This document shows, piece after piece, positions 8,569 to 16,671 of a stretch of DNA of 43,235 bases. Under the pieces are notes generated by a model, which worked only from the letters and a program-made list of their open reading frames with translations, did no database searches and was not told the DNA's origin. Numbering within the stretch: position 1 is the first letter of the stretch; each line of letters begins with the position of its first letter. Source of the stretch: an uncultured Collinsella sp. (GTDB taxonomy: Bacteria; Actinomycetota; Coriobacteriia; Coriobacteriales; Coriobacteriaceae); NCBI GenBank assembly GCA_944321445.1, contig CALULJ010000018.1:1-43235 (forward strand), in the 5' to 3' direction. The position numbers and the translations under genes were made by a program.

Positions 8569-8697
8569 TTGGGTGCGATTTTTTGGTGCCGCATCTCCAT
8601 AGGCGCCATACACCCGAACAAAAGCCCAGTTGAATCCTGCGACGTTGTTCTGAGGTGTTTCTCCTACGGCGGCCGGGCACCCAAAAATCGTACCCAA
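8569..8697. repeat. Inverted-repeat intergenic element
   Basis: The left arm, 8569-8591 (TTGGGTGCGATTTTTTGGTG and on), is answered by the right arm, 8674-8697 (CACCCAAAAATCGTACCCAA at its end). The match is near-perfect, with about 82 bp between. It lies between the convergent 7502-8485 gene and the phospholipase C-like gene. Its size and layout resemble the element at 19197-19403, but the sequence differs. Confidence 0.75.
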
Positions 8698-8739
8698 CTC
8701 GTATACATGATGTTTTTGAGCCTATTGAAACCACTTAGC

Positions 8740-9570
8740 CTACAACGGTAGCTGCAAACGCTCCTTGAGGGCCTGCTCGGTGGTGTCGAGGACCTCGGCG
8801 AAGGTGATTTCGAAGAAGTCATCGGTCAGCAGCTGGTAGGGCGCATGATCGGGAGCTCCGTTGGTGCGCACGATCTCATGCGTGACCACAATGGCGTCGT
8901 GAACGTGCGGGCGCGCAATCGCATATTGCGGAAACGCCTGCGCTGCGTGCACGAGTGCCGGCGTTTCGCGCGGGATAGACGATATGGGCAGCATCTTGCC
9001 GAACCCATCGAAATCACCCTGCTTTTTGATGCGGAACTGTTCGCTGGGCTTGCCGCCATGTTCGTCGAGGAACTGGTTCACGCGCGTGTTCCATAGGTTG
9101 TCGGCAAGCAGGTGGGCCCAAGTGCCCAACAAAAAATCGAACAGCGTGCGCTGGTCACTGGGCTCATGCGCGGCATCGGAAGCGGACGCAAGCGCTGGAT
9201 CAGCAGCTGCCTCACCTTCAAAACGCTGGGGAAAATGAATGCGATCTATGGCCTCGCGCTCTTGCTCGATACTCGTGGGAAGCACGTGCGCGCAACCGAA
9301 ATCGGCATCCGTGAGCTGCGCGAACTGCGGAGCCACATATGTATCCCAAAACTCGCGCTCGCGCGGCTTGGGGATGAACGCCGGCGCAGCAAAATGGGTC
9401 TGCCGATACGGAATGGGATCGGTGATGCCTGGAACCATGTAGCCCACCATGATATCGGGCACGAGGCTGCCGAACAGAAAGGCGTTCGCGTCGCGCACGG
9501 TGCGCGCCACGGCGCCACCGCGCTCGAGCAGCCGCTCGGTCTGGGCGATATGTATGTTCCAGCTGGGCAT
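8740..9570 (-). CDS. Zinc-dependent phospholipase C-like protein
   Basis: 276 aa from ATG 9570 (MPSWNIHIAQ). An in-frame ATG at 9579 is disfavoured because the AAGGGG site would touch it. It carries the residues typical of the Zn_dep_PLPC fold: WNIH at the N-terminus, GSLVPDI, RQTHF and GTWAHLLADNLWN (His/Asp metal ligands). No signal peptide is visible, so the protein is probably cytoplasmic and its substrate may not be a phospholipid. It is transcribed alone after pheT, behind a hairpin. Confidence 0.75.
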   Translation of the reverse strand: MPSWNIHIAQTERLLERGGAVARTVRDANAFLFGSLVPDIMVGYMVPGITDPIPYRQTHFAAPAFIPKPREREFWDTYVAPQFAQLTDADFGCAHVLPTSIEQEREAIDRIHFPQRFEGEAAADPALASASDAAHEPSDQRTLFDFLLGTWAHLLADNLWNTRVNQFLDEHGGKPSEQFRIKKQGDFDGFGKMLPISSIPRETPALVHAAQAFPQYAIARPHVHDAIVVTHEIVRTNGAPDHAPYQLLTDDFFEITFAEVLDTTEQALKERLQLPL

Positions 9571-9590
9571 GCTTGGCATTCCCCTTCCCC

Positions 9591-9635
9591 AAAACACCAG
9601 GGACCCGCGCACCCGCGCGAGTCCCTGTAAGTATA
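9591..9635 (-). terminator. Hairpin with T-run after pheT, overlapped by a -10 box
   Basis: Arms 9598-9610 and 9615-9627 pair, with one mismatch, around a 4-nt loop. On the minus strand GTGTTTT follows, so it can end pheT transcription. A TATACT on the same strand (9630-9635) would start the phospholipase C-like mRNA within this hairpin. Confidence 0.6.
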
Positions 9636-9690
9636 CGCCGTTGAGCAGGCGTCTATGTAAGCCGCGTGACAGCCATCGCGGGCCCGCGCG

Positions 9691-12147
9691 CTACGAGCGC
9701 ACCTCGCCGCCCGTGGCCTTGCAGACCTTGGTAACCAGCTTGGAGTGGGCCTTCTCGACTTCCTCCGAGGTCAGCGTGTGGTCGTCGGAGCGGTACGTGA
9801 GCGCGAAGGCCATCGACTTTTTGCCTTCGCCCACGCGCACGGGATCGCGGTACACGTCGAACAGGCGCACACCGGCGAGCAGCTTGCCGCCCGCGCTCGT
9901 GATGCGGCGCTCCAGGTCCTCGCAGGTCACGGCCTCGTCGACCACGATCGCGAGGTCGTGCTCGACACTCGGGAACGCGGAGAACTCGTGGTAGGCCTCC
10001 TGGTTGCGCGCGCCGGAAAGCAGCGCGTCGAAGTTGAGCTCGAAGGCGACGACGGGCAGGTCGATATCCATGGCCTCGCGCGCGTCCGGATGGATCTCGC
10101 CGACCCAACCGAGCACCGTGCCGCCGGAGAGCACCTCGGCACCGCGGCCGGGCTGCAGGAAAGCGTAGCCCTCACCCTCTGCCGGACGGAAGCGCACCTT
10201 CTCGATGCGCAGCTGCGCGAGCAGCTCTTCCACGACGCCCTTGCCGTCGAAGAAGCGCAGCGGACGGTACTTCTGCAGCCACGTGATGTCGTCCATCGCG
10301 CCGGACAACACGCCGGCGAGGCTCATGCGCTCCTTGGGCTTGCTCGCGTTCTCACGGCCGTGGAACAGGCGGCCGATCTCGTACAGCTGCACGTTAGCGG
10401 TGCCGTGCGCCTCGTTGTAGGCCACGGAACGCAGCAGGCCCGGAATGAGCGAGCGGCGCATCTCGGTCTGATCGGCAATGAGGGGATCCATGAGGACCAC
10501 CGGGCAGCCGCGGCCCTCCTCGGGCATGCCGATCTTCTTGAGGTCGTCGGCAGCGGCAAAGGCGAAGGTCGTGGTCTCGTTGAGGCCGCAGGCGCGCAGG
10601 ATCTGGCCGATCTTGCGGGTGAGGTGCTGCTCGCGCGTGAGGCCGCCGATGTGGTTCTTAGCTGCGGGAATGGTCGCCTCGACGCGGTCCATGCCCCACA
10701 GGCGCAGGATTTCCTCGATGAGGTCGATCTCGCGCGGGAGGTCGGGGCGGAAGCTCGGCGTCACCACGTGGAACGTGTCGTCGCCCGCGCGCGAAACCGT
10801 GCAGCCCAGGCGCGTGAGCGCACGTTCCACGAAGTCGGCCTCGATATCGGCGCCGCAGATGGCGTGCACGCGCGACAGGCGCAGCGTGAGCTCAGGCTGG
10901 GCCTTCGGCGCAGGATACAGGTCCACGTAGCCGGGCGCGACCTCGCCGCCGGCGAGTTCCTCGATAAGGGCGCAGGTGATGTTGGCCACGTCCACGCAGC
11001 CGGTCTCGTCGACCTGGCGCTCGAAGCGGATGGAGGCGTCGGAGATGAGCGACAGGTCACGGCTCGTGTGCGAGGTGCGACCCGCGTTGAAGCAGGCGCT
11101 CTCGACCATGACGTCGACGGTGTCGTCCTCGATCTCGGAATCCATGCCACCCATGACGCCGGCCAGCGCGACGGGGCGCTCGCCGTCGGTGATAAGGGCC
11201 ATGCCCTCGGACAGCACGCGCTCGGTGCCGTCGAGCGTCATGAAGGTCTCGCCCTCGTGCGCGGCACGGACCACCACGGAGCGGTGACCGTCGCGCTCGG
11301 CGAACGTGGAGAGGTCGAAGGCGTGCAGCGGCTGGCCGGTGAGCATCATCACGTAATTGGTGATGTCGACGATGTTGTTGTGCGGGCGAATGCCGAGCGC
11401 GGTCAGGCGCTGGACCATCCAGTCGGGGCTGGGGCAAACCTTGACGTTGCGAACGATACGCGCAACGTAACGGTCGCACATGCCCTCGTCGTCGAAGGCA
11501 ACAGAGAGCTCATCGGCAGTCGGACGGCCGACCTCGGCCTTGATCTTGGGGTAGTCCACGTGGAAGTCGCGGTCGTAGATGGCGCCGACCTCGCGGGCCA
11601 TGCCCACCATCGACAGGCAGTCGGGACGGTTGGGCGTGATCTCGCAGTCGAGCACCGTCTCGGACGTGCCCTGGTACTGCGCGAACGGCACACCCACGGG
11701 TGCGTCGGGCGGCAGAATCATGATGCCGGAGTGATCGCCGGAAAGGCCCAGCTCACGGGCGGAGCAGTTCATGCCGCATGACAGCACGCCGCGCAGCTTG
11801 GACTTCTTGATCTTGATGCCGCCGGGCAGCTCGGCGCCGATCATGGCGGTCACGATGTGGTCGCCCTCGTTGAAGTTCTGGGCGCCACACACAATCTGCA
11901 GCGGCTCGGGGTTGCCGTCCTCGCCCAGGTTGAACTGGCCCACATCGACCTTGGTGACCCACATGTGGTCGGAATCGGGATGGGGCTCCTTGGACACCAC
12001 CTGCGCGGTCACCACGTGGTCGAACGACTCGCCCACGGTGTCGACGGACTCGACCTCGGTACCCGTGCGAATGAACTCTGCGACCAGCTCTGCCGGGTCG
12101 CTCGGCAGCTCGATCATCTCGCCGAGCCAACTATACGGAACGCGCAT
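9691..12147 (-). CDS. pheT: Phenylalanyl-tRNA synthetase beta subunit
   Basis: 818 aa, normal for bacterial PheT. It pairs with PheS to charge tRNA-Phe with phenylalanine. The N-terminus MRVPYSWLGEMIELP and the tRNA-binding (EMAP-like) domain with FDHVVTAQVVSKEPHPDSDH are followed by the B3/B4 editing region, RPVALAGVMGG, the B5 domain, the catalytic-like core with LPREIDLIEEILRLWG, and the C-terminal anticodon-binding FDX-ACB domain (AFSAFPSVEHDLAIVVD). The ATG follows AAGGAGAAA. The gene is 216 bp downstream of pheS. That gap is long for this pair and contains a family B repeat, yet T-box control upstream of pheS probably covers both genes. Confidence 0.97.
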   Translation of the reverse strand: MRVPYSWLGEMIELPSDPAELVAEFIRTGTEVESVDTVGESFDHVVTAQVVSKEPHPDSDHMWVTKVDVGQFNLGEDGNPEPLQIVCGAQNFNEGDHIVTAMIGAELPGGIKIKKSKLRGVLSCGMNCSARELGLSGDHSGIMILPPDAPVGVPFAQYQGTSETVLDCEITPNRPDCLSMVGMAREVGAIYDRDFHVDYPKIKAEVGRPTADELSVAFDDEGMCDRYVARIVRNVKVCPSPDWMVQRLTALGIRPHNNIVDITNYVMMLTGQPLHAFDLSTFAERDGHRSVVVRAAHEGETFMTLDGTERVLSEGMALITDGERPVALAGVMGGMDSEIEDDTVDVMVESACFNAGRTSHTSRDLSLISDASIRFERQVDETGCVDVANITCALIEELAGGEVAPGYVDLYPAPKAQPELTLRLSRVHAICGADIEADFVERALTRLGCTVSRAGDDTFHVVTPSFRPDLPREIDLIEEILRLWGMDRVEATIPAAKNHIGGLTREQHLTRKIGQILRACGLNETTTFAFAAADDLKKIGMPEEGRGCPVVLMDPLIADQTEMRRSLIPGLLRSVAYNEAHGTANVQLYEIGRLFHGRENASKPKERMSLAGVLSGAMDDITWLQKYRPLRFFDGKGVVEELLAQLRIEKVRFRPAEGEGYAFLQPGRGAEVLSGGTVLGWVGEIHPDAREAMDIDLPVVAFELNFDALLSGARNQEAYHEFSAFPSVEHDLAIVVDEAVTCEDLERRITSAGGKLLAGVRLFDVYRDPVRVGEGKKSMAFALTYRSDDHTLTSEEVEKAHSKLVTKVCKATGGEVRS

Positions 12148-12206
12148 CGCGTTTCTCCTTCATATACAGAGGGGCAAAAGGCGCCCCAGACAACTACATC
12201 ATCAGC

Positions 12207-12236
12207 GGGAAAAAAGTGCCTGTCCCTATTTTCCCA
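12207..12236. repeat. Dispersed repeat family B, single arm
   Basis: GGGAAAAAAGTGCCTGTCCC followed by TATTTTCCCA is nearly identical (one difference over the shared bases) to an arm of the perfect palindrome at 21194-21263. Here only one arm is present, between pheS and pheT. A second, imperfect inverted repeat follows at 12251-12266 and 12329-12344. Confidence 0.75.
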
Positions 12237-12363
12237 GCAACGGAGACGGGTTTTCCAGGTGCCCGAGATTGGCGCGAAAGAGGAGGGCGCACGCCTAGCG
12301 TGCGGCGCCCGACGATTGAGCGACAAGGTCGGGTGCCTGGGAAAGCCGCGGGGATCAGTCAAC

Positions 12364-13461
12364 CTAGAACTGATTCAGGAAGCGCATATCGCCCGTCATC
12401 AGCGTACGCAGGTCGGGCAGGTCGTAGCGAAGTGCCGCCACGCGCTCGACGCCGATGCCGAAGGCGAAGCCGGAGTAGCGCTCGGGGTCGATGCCGCAGT
12501 TGACGAGCACGTTGGGGTCGACCATGCCGCAGCCCAAGATCTCGATCCAGCCGGAGTGCTTGCAGAAGCTGCAGCCCTCGCCGTGGCACACGCCGCAGCT
12601 CACGTCGACCTCGCAGGAGGGCTCGGTGAACGGGAAGAAGTGCGGGCGGTAGCGCGTCTTGCGCTCGGGGCCGAACATGCACTTCACGAAGTAGTCGAGC
12701 GTGCCCTTGAGGTCGCCGAAGGTGATGCCCTCGTCAATGACGAGGCCCTCGACCTGGTTGAACTGGGGCAGATGGCAGGCGTCGGGGGTGTCGGGGCGAT
12801 ACACCGTGCCCGGCGCAATCATGTAGATGGGCGGCTTTTGGCTCTCCATGATGTGCACCTGAACGCCGGAGGTCTGGGTGCGCAGCAGCACGTCGGACTC
12901 GCCGTGGGCATGCGCCTCGGCGTGCGCGCAGGTGCCCGGCGCGTTGTCGACCACGTAGAACGTGTCACGCGCGCTTCGGCTGGGGTGATCCATGGGAGCG
13001 TTCAGCGCGGTGAAGTTGTAGTAGGTCGTCTCCACGTGCGGACCGTCCTCGACCGTGTAGCCGATGCCGCAGAAGACGTCTTCCATCTCCTCGATGATCT
13101 GGTTGATGAGGTGCTGATGGCCGATCTTGGGGCGGGCGCCCGGCAGGGTGACGTCCACGGCCTCGGTGGCCATGAGGTCGCGCATGGCGGCGCGCTTGAG
13201 GGCGCCTCCGCGGTCGGCGATCAGCGTCTCGGCCATGCGGCGCAGCTCGTTGGCGCGCTTGCCCAGCACAGGGCGCTCCTCCGGGGCAACCTTGCCCATC
13301 ATGTGCATAACGGACGTGATCTCGCCTTTGCGGCCGAGCAGCGCCACGCGTGCCTGCTCGAGCGCGTCGGACGTTGCCGCGCACTCGATGAGTTCCTTCG
13401 CCTTGGCTTCAAGCTGGTCAAGGTCTTCGATCAGGCTCATACATCTTCCCTTCTCAAACAA
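12364..13461 (-). CDS. pheS: Phenylalanyl-tRNA synthetase alpha subunit
   Basis: Catalytic class II synthetase subunit, 365 aa. It has the N-terminal coiled-coil tRNA-binding arm, then ARPKIGHQHLINQIIEEMED, which includes the G-x-x-H-P-like motif. Motif 2 is around VLLRTQTSGVQVH, and the C-terminal motif 3 reads GFAFGIGVERVAALRY. FFPFTEPSCEVDVSC is the usual PheS signature. A Cys-rich insert (CGVCHGEGCSFCKHSGW) contributes four cysteines, as in several anaerobe PheS proteins, and may bind zinc. A T-box leader and intrinsic terminator lie directly upstream. Confidence 0.98.
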   Translation of the reverse strand: MFEKGRCMSLIEDLDQLEAKAKELIECAATSDALEQARVALLGRKGEITSVMHMMGKVAPEERPVLGKRANELRRMAETLIADRGGALKRAAMRDLMATEAVDVTLPGARPKIGHQHLINQIIEEMEDVFCGIGYTVEDGPHVETTYYNFTALNAPMDHPSRSARDTFYVVDNAPGTCAHAEAHAHGESDVLLRTQTSGVQVHIMESQKPPIYMIAPGTVYRPDTPDACHLPQFNQVEGLVIDEGITFGDLKGTLDYFVKCMFGPERKTRYRPHFFPFTEPSCEVDVSCGVCHGEGCSFCKHSGWIEILGCGMVDPNVLVNCGIDPERYSGFAFGIGVERVAALRYDLPDLRTLMTGDMRFLNQF

Positions 13462-13511
13462 AAAACCGTCCCTGCGGGCTTAAGGGGCTACTCCCCTGCC
13501 CGCAAGGACGG
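13460..13511 (-). terminator. T-box-controlled attenuator terminator
   Basis: On the minus strand, CCGTCCTTGCGGGC and GCCCGCAGGGACGG form a long GC stem with an additional inner pairing, followed by TTTTTT (13465-13460). It sits just after the T-box core, and its 5' strand overlaps the region that would pair in the antiterminator. Confidence 0.92.
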
Positions 13512-13741
13512 ATGAATCCGCGGTACCACCTTGCTTGGCTGCCGGTTGTCTGGCCCGACATGCCCTCTTTTGCCCGTTGTCGCCCGGGCGGGCGGCTTCC
13601 CTACTGAGCGCCTTCGGCGCCGTTCAGGTCGCTGCTCGGGAGTGAACGCTGCGCTCTTGCCCACGTAGGAAGGCTTTCAGCCGGTGACCCTCCCTCTCTG
13701 CACGGGACGCGGCGGGCGCAACCCTCTCCGTCATCGCGTTG
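13512..13741 (-). promoter_or_regulatory. T-box riboswitch of pheST (tRNA-Phe sensor)
   Basis: The conserved T-box core GCAAGGTGGTACCGCGG is present at 13518-13534 (minus strand), directly before the terminator. Upstream lie AGAGAGGGAGGGTCACCGG and GGCTGAAAGCC, as in Stem I of T-box leaders. A phenylalanine UUC triplet, followed by ACTCCCGAGC, sits at 13644-13646 where the specifier codon is expected. Uncharged tRNA-Phe should stabilise the antiterminator and allow pheS-pheT transcription. Core and terminator are certain; the specifier assignment is my reading of the fold. Confidence 0.9.
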
Positions 13742-13747
13742 CGAGCT

Positions 13748-13756
13748 AGGATAGCA
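13748..13756 (-). promoter_or_regulatory. Extended -10 promoter of the pheST leader
   Basis: TGCTATCCT on the minus strand (TG at 13755-13756, TATCCT at 13748-13753) places the transcript start near 13741, the 5' end of the T-box. A TTGACG at 13777-13782 is 23 bp away, too far for a standard -35. Confidence 0.5.
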
Positions 13757-13789
13757 CAAGCCTGCCCTGCTCGCCGCGTCAACACAACA

Positions 13790-13912
13790 TGTCCTCTGTG
13801 GGGACGGGGGTGGGAGGCGCCAGTTTGTCCTCTCCCACCCCCGTCCCCAGAGAGGACAAAATGTCCCCTGGCACCCCCGTCCCCAATGGGGACATCTACC
13901 CAATGGGGACAT
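13790..13912. repeat. Dispersed repeat family A, copy 4 (largest)
   Basis: Arms at 13790-13816 and 13832-13858 are reverse complements at 26 of 27 positions. They are followed by GACAAAATGTCCCCTGGCAC, CCCCGTCCCCAATGGGGACA and a second CCAATGGGGACATC. It lies between the divergent pheS leader and the M32 peptidase gene. Confidence 0.85.
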
Positions 13913-14020
13913 CGCCGTTTGCCGGTTGGCGGTTTGATGCCATATACAGCCTGCAATTACCCGCTAAACTTGTGTCTTGAACACCGCACCGCATATGCGT
14001 TACCGCACAAGGAGGCCACC

Positions 14021-15547
14021 ATGGGCAAAAACGCCGCGAACGCCAAGAAGCTGGGGAAGAAATTCCGCAAACTCGAGCGCAAGCTCTGGAACTACGAGTA
14101 CCTGCTGAAAATCGCCGAGTTCGACGGCGCCACCATCGCGCCCGAAAACGGCGCCGCAGCGCGCGGCGAAGCCATGGGCTTCCTGTCTGCCGAACACCAC
14201 AAGCTCCTCACCAGCGAAAAGGCGCAGCAGCTGGTGCACGACCTCAACAAGGCGGTCGCCAAGGGCAAAATCTCCGGCCAGCTTGCCGACGAGGTCCGCG
14301 TGTTCACCCGCGATCAGCGCGAGGCCCTGGTGATCCCCACCGACGAGGAGGAGGCCTGGACGCGCCTGGTGTGCGAGGCGGACGCTGTGTGGCATAAGGC
14401 CAAAGCGGCTAACGATTGGGAGTCGTTCGAGCCCTACGTGGACCGCATCGTCGAGACGTGCAAGCGCCACGCCGGGTATCTCGACAGCACGAAGGATCCC
14501 TACGACGTGATGCTCGACCAGAACGAGCGGGGCCTCACCTCACAGGACTTCGACGCGTTCTGCGACCAGGTGCGCGCCACGGTCGTGCCCCTCGTGCACG
14601 CCATCGTGGAGCACGGCCGCCAGCCCAACACGTCGTTTTTAGCCGCGCGCGTGCCCGAGCCGCTGCAGCGCCAGATCTCGTTCGACCTCATCGAGCTGTT
14701 GGGCATCGACCGCGCCGACACCGCGCTCGCCTCCACCGAGCACCCCTTCTCCGAGGGCTTCGCGGTGGGCGACGCGCGCATCGCCTCGCATATATATGAG
14801 AACAACCTCATATCTAACGTGTACTCGATCATCCACGAGGCGGGCCACGCCATGTACGAGCTGGGCGTCGACCCTGCATACGCCTACACCTGCCTGGCGG
14901 GCGGCACATCCATGGGCATCCACGAGAGCCAGTCGCGCTTCTTCGAGAACACCGTGGGCCGCAGCCGAGCGTTCATGGGCCCGCTGCTGAAGATCCTGCG
15001 CCGCCGCGTGCCCGCCATCTACGGCAGCGTGGCCGAAGACGACCTGTACCGCGCCGTGAACATCGCGCAACCCTCGCCCATCCGCATCGAGGCCGATGAG
15101 CTCACCTACCCGTTGCACATCATGATTCGCTACGAAATCGAACGCCTGCTGTTCGCAGGCGAGGCCACGGCGCACGACATCCCCGGGCTGTGGGCAAATC
15201 TCACCGAGAAGTACCTGGGCATCGAGGTGCCGAGCGACGCACAGGGCTGCCTGCAGGATACGCACTGGTCGGGCGGCAGCTTTGGGTACTTCCCCACCTA
15301 CGCGCTGGGCAGTGCCTACGACGCGCAGTACGTGCCGGCGATGGTGGCCGACGGCGTCGACGTGGGCGCCACGTGCGCGTCTGGCGACCTTGCGCCCATC
15401 CGCAGCTGGCTGGAGCAGAAAATCTGGCGCTGGGGCCGCAGCAAGGACGCCCCGCAGCTCATCGAGGAGGCGTGCGGTGCTCCGTTTAACGCCACGTATT
15501 ATTGCGATTACCTCGCCAAGAAGTTCGGCGCGCTCTACGCGCTGTAG
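14021..15547 (+). CDS. M32-family (Taq-type) metallocarboxypeptidase
   Basis: 508 aa, matching the usual length of about 500. This cytoplasmic zinc peptidase trims C-terminal residues from peptides. The metal site HEAGH (residues 272-276) is followed by AMYELG. The second family signature is GIHESQSRFFENTVGRSRAF, with the HES motif. The ATG follows CAAGGAGGCCACC; the longer frame upstream runs through the family A repeat and is rejected. The N-terminus is Lys/Arg-rich with no signal peptide. Confidence 0.95.
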   Translation: MGKNAANAKKLGKKFRKLERKLWNYEYLLKIAEFDGATIAPENGAAARGEAMGFLSAEHHKLLTSEKAQQLVHDLNKAVAKGKISGQLADEVRVFTRDQREALVIPTDEEEAWTRLVCEADAVWHKAKAANDWESFEPYVDRIVETCKRHAGYLDSTKDPYDVMLDQNERGLTSQDFDAFCDQVRATVVPLVHAIVEHGRQPNTSFLAARVPEPLQRQISFDLIELLGIDRADTALASTEHPFSEGFAVGDARIASHIYENNLISNVYSIIHEAGHAMYELGVDPAYAYTCLAGGTSMGIHESQSRFFENTVGRSRAFMGPLLKILRRRVPAIYGSVAEDDLYRAVNIAQPSPIRIEADELTYPLHIMIRYEIERLLFAGEATAHDIPGLWANLTEKYLGIEVPSDAQGCLQDTHWSGGSFGYFPTYALGSAYDAQYVPAMVADGVDVGATCASGDLAPIRSWLEQKIWRWGRSKDAPQLIEEACGAPFNATYYCDYLAKKFGALYAL

Positions 15548-15610
15548 CGCATGGCGCGCGGAATAATGGGTACCCTGTTCGCAACCGTACCTTCGTTCTA
15601 AGGACACGAG

Positions 15611-16570
15611 ATGTTTGTCATCCTCCTGCTGGCCCTCATCGTCCTCATTATCGTGAGCATCGTGACCGGCAACCTGTTCTACGTCGTGAAACAGCAGCAT
15701 GCCGTGATCATCGAGCGCCTGGGCAAGTTCCATCGCATCGTGGGCGCGGGCTTTCACGCCAAGATCCCGTTCATCGACCGCAAGGCCGCCACGGTCTCCC
15801 TGCGCACGATGAAGAACGGCTTCGATATCGACGTGAAAACCGAGGACAACGTCACCATCGGCCTTGAGGTCTCCGCGCAGTACCACGTGAGCTACGAGCT
15901 GGGCAACGCGCCGCAGGAATCCGGCGTGTACAAGAGCTACTACATGCTGCAGCAGCCGGTGGCGCAGATGCGCGATTTCATCACCGACGCGCTGCGCAGC
16001 TCCATCCCTGTCTACACGCTCGACGAGGTTTTCGCCAAGAAGGATGACATCGCCAAAGACGTCAACGCCACCGTGTCCGAGCAGATGGCCGCTTATGGCT
16101 TTACGCTGGTGTCGACGCTCATCACCAAGATTGCCCTGCCCGCCGAGGTCGAGAACTCCATGAACCAGATCAACGCCGCGCAGCGCACGAAGGCTGCCGC
16201 GCAGGACCTGGCCGAAGCCGACCGCATCCGCCGCGTGACCGAGGCCATCGCCGAGGCCGAGGCTATGGAGAAAGCCGGCGAGGGCATCGCCAACCAGCGC
16301 AAGGCCATAGCCGCGGGCATCAAGGACTCGCTGGAGATCATCCAGGAGACCGGCGTGGGCAACGACGAGGCCAACCAGCTGTTCATGTTCACGCAGTGGG
16401 CAGAGATGATGAACGAGTTCGCCAAGAGCGGCAAGAGCGCCACCGTGGTGCTGCCGAGCGATTTCCGCCAGGCGGCGAGCATGTTCGAGCAGATGGTCGC
16501 GGCGAGCGAGACCTCCAAGCAGAGCAACGTTCCTGCTGGGCCCGGGGTTGGCACCAGCCCGCGGCCGTAA
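15611..16570 (+). CDS. SPFH/Band 7 (stomatin-like) membrane protein
   Basis: 319 aa. One N-terminal membrane anchor (about residues 3-22, FVILLLALIVLIIVS) precedes the SPFH domain: QQHAVIIERLGKFHRIVGAG, PFIDRKA and the FDIDVKTEDNVTI strand. An Ala/Glu-rich coiled coil follows (AEADRIRRVTEAIAEAEAME). Such proteins oligomerise into ring-shaped membrane scaffolds and often affect protease or envelope organisation. It most resembles the HIR-type stomatin subgroup. AAGGACACGAG lies before the ATG, and no NfeD partner is adjacent. The terminator at 16614-16647 is shared with the convergent DUF4012 gene. Confidence 0.93.
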   Translation: MFVILLLALIVLIIVSIVTGNLFYVVKQQHAVIIERLGKFHRIVGAGFHAKIPFIDRKAATVSLRTMKNGFDIDVKTEDNVTIGLEVSAQYHVSYELGNAPQESGVYKSYYMLQQPVAQMRDFITDALRSSIPVYTLDEVFAKKDDIAKDVNATVSEQMAAYGFTLVSTLITKIALPAEVENSMNQINAAQRTKAAAQDLAEADRIRRVTEAIAEAEAMEKAGEGIANQRKAIAAGIKDSLEIIQETGVGNDEANQLFMFTQWAEMMNEFAKSGKSATVVLPSDFRQAASMFEQMVAASETSKQSNVPAGPGVGTSPRP

Positions 16571-16613
16571 AGGGTGCAAACAAGAACGCCCGTCTTGGCA
16601 GACAGGCGAACGC

Positions 16614-16647
16614 AAACGGGGCGGAACACGCGGTTCCGCCCCGTTTT
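16614..16647. terminator. Bidirectional terminator
   Basis: AAACGGGGCGGAAC (16614-16627) pairs perfectly with GTTCCGCCCCGTTT (16633-16646). TTTT lies on one side and AAA on the other, between convergent genes. Confidence 0.88.
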
Positions 16648-16671
16648 CATGCTGTGGCTTGTGGTGCTCCG

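Noticed and set aside
9745-11781. 678-codon plus-strand frame
   Set aside because: Antisense to pheT, with the Val/Asp/His/Leu repetition typical of a codon-position shadow.
3855-13912. Family A repeats as a CRISPR array
   Set aside because: The copies are kilobases apart, palindromic and variable in length, with no regular spacers and no cas genes.
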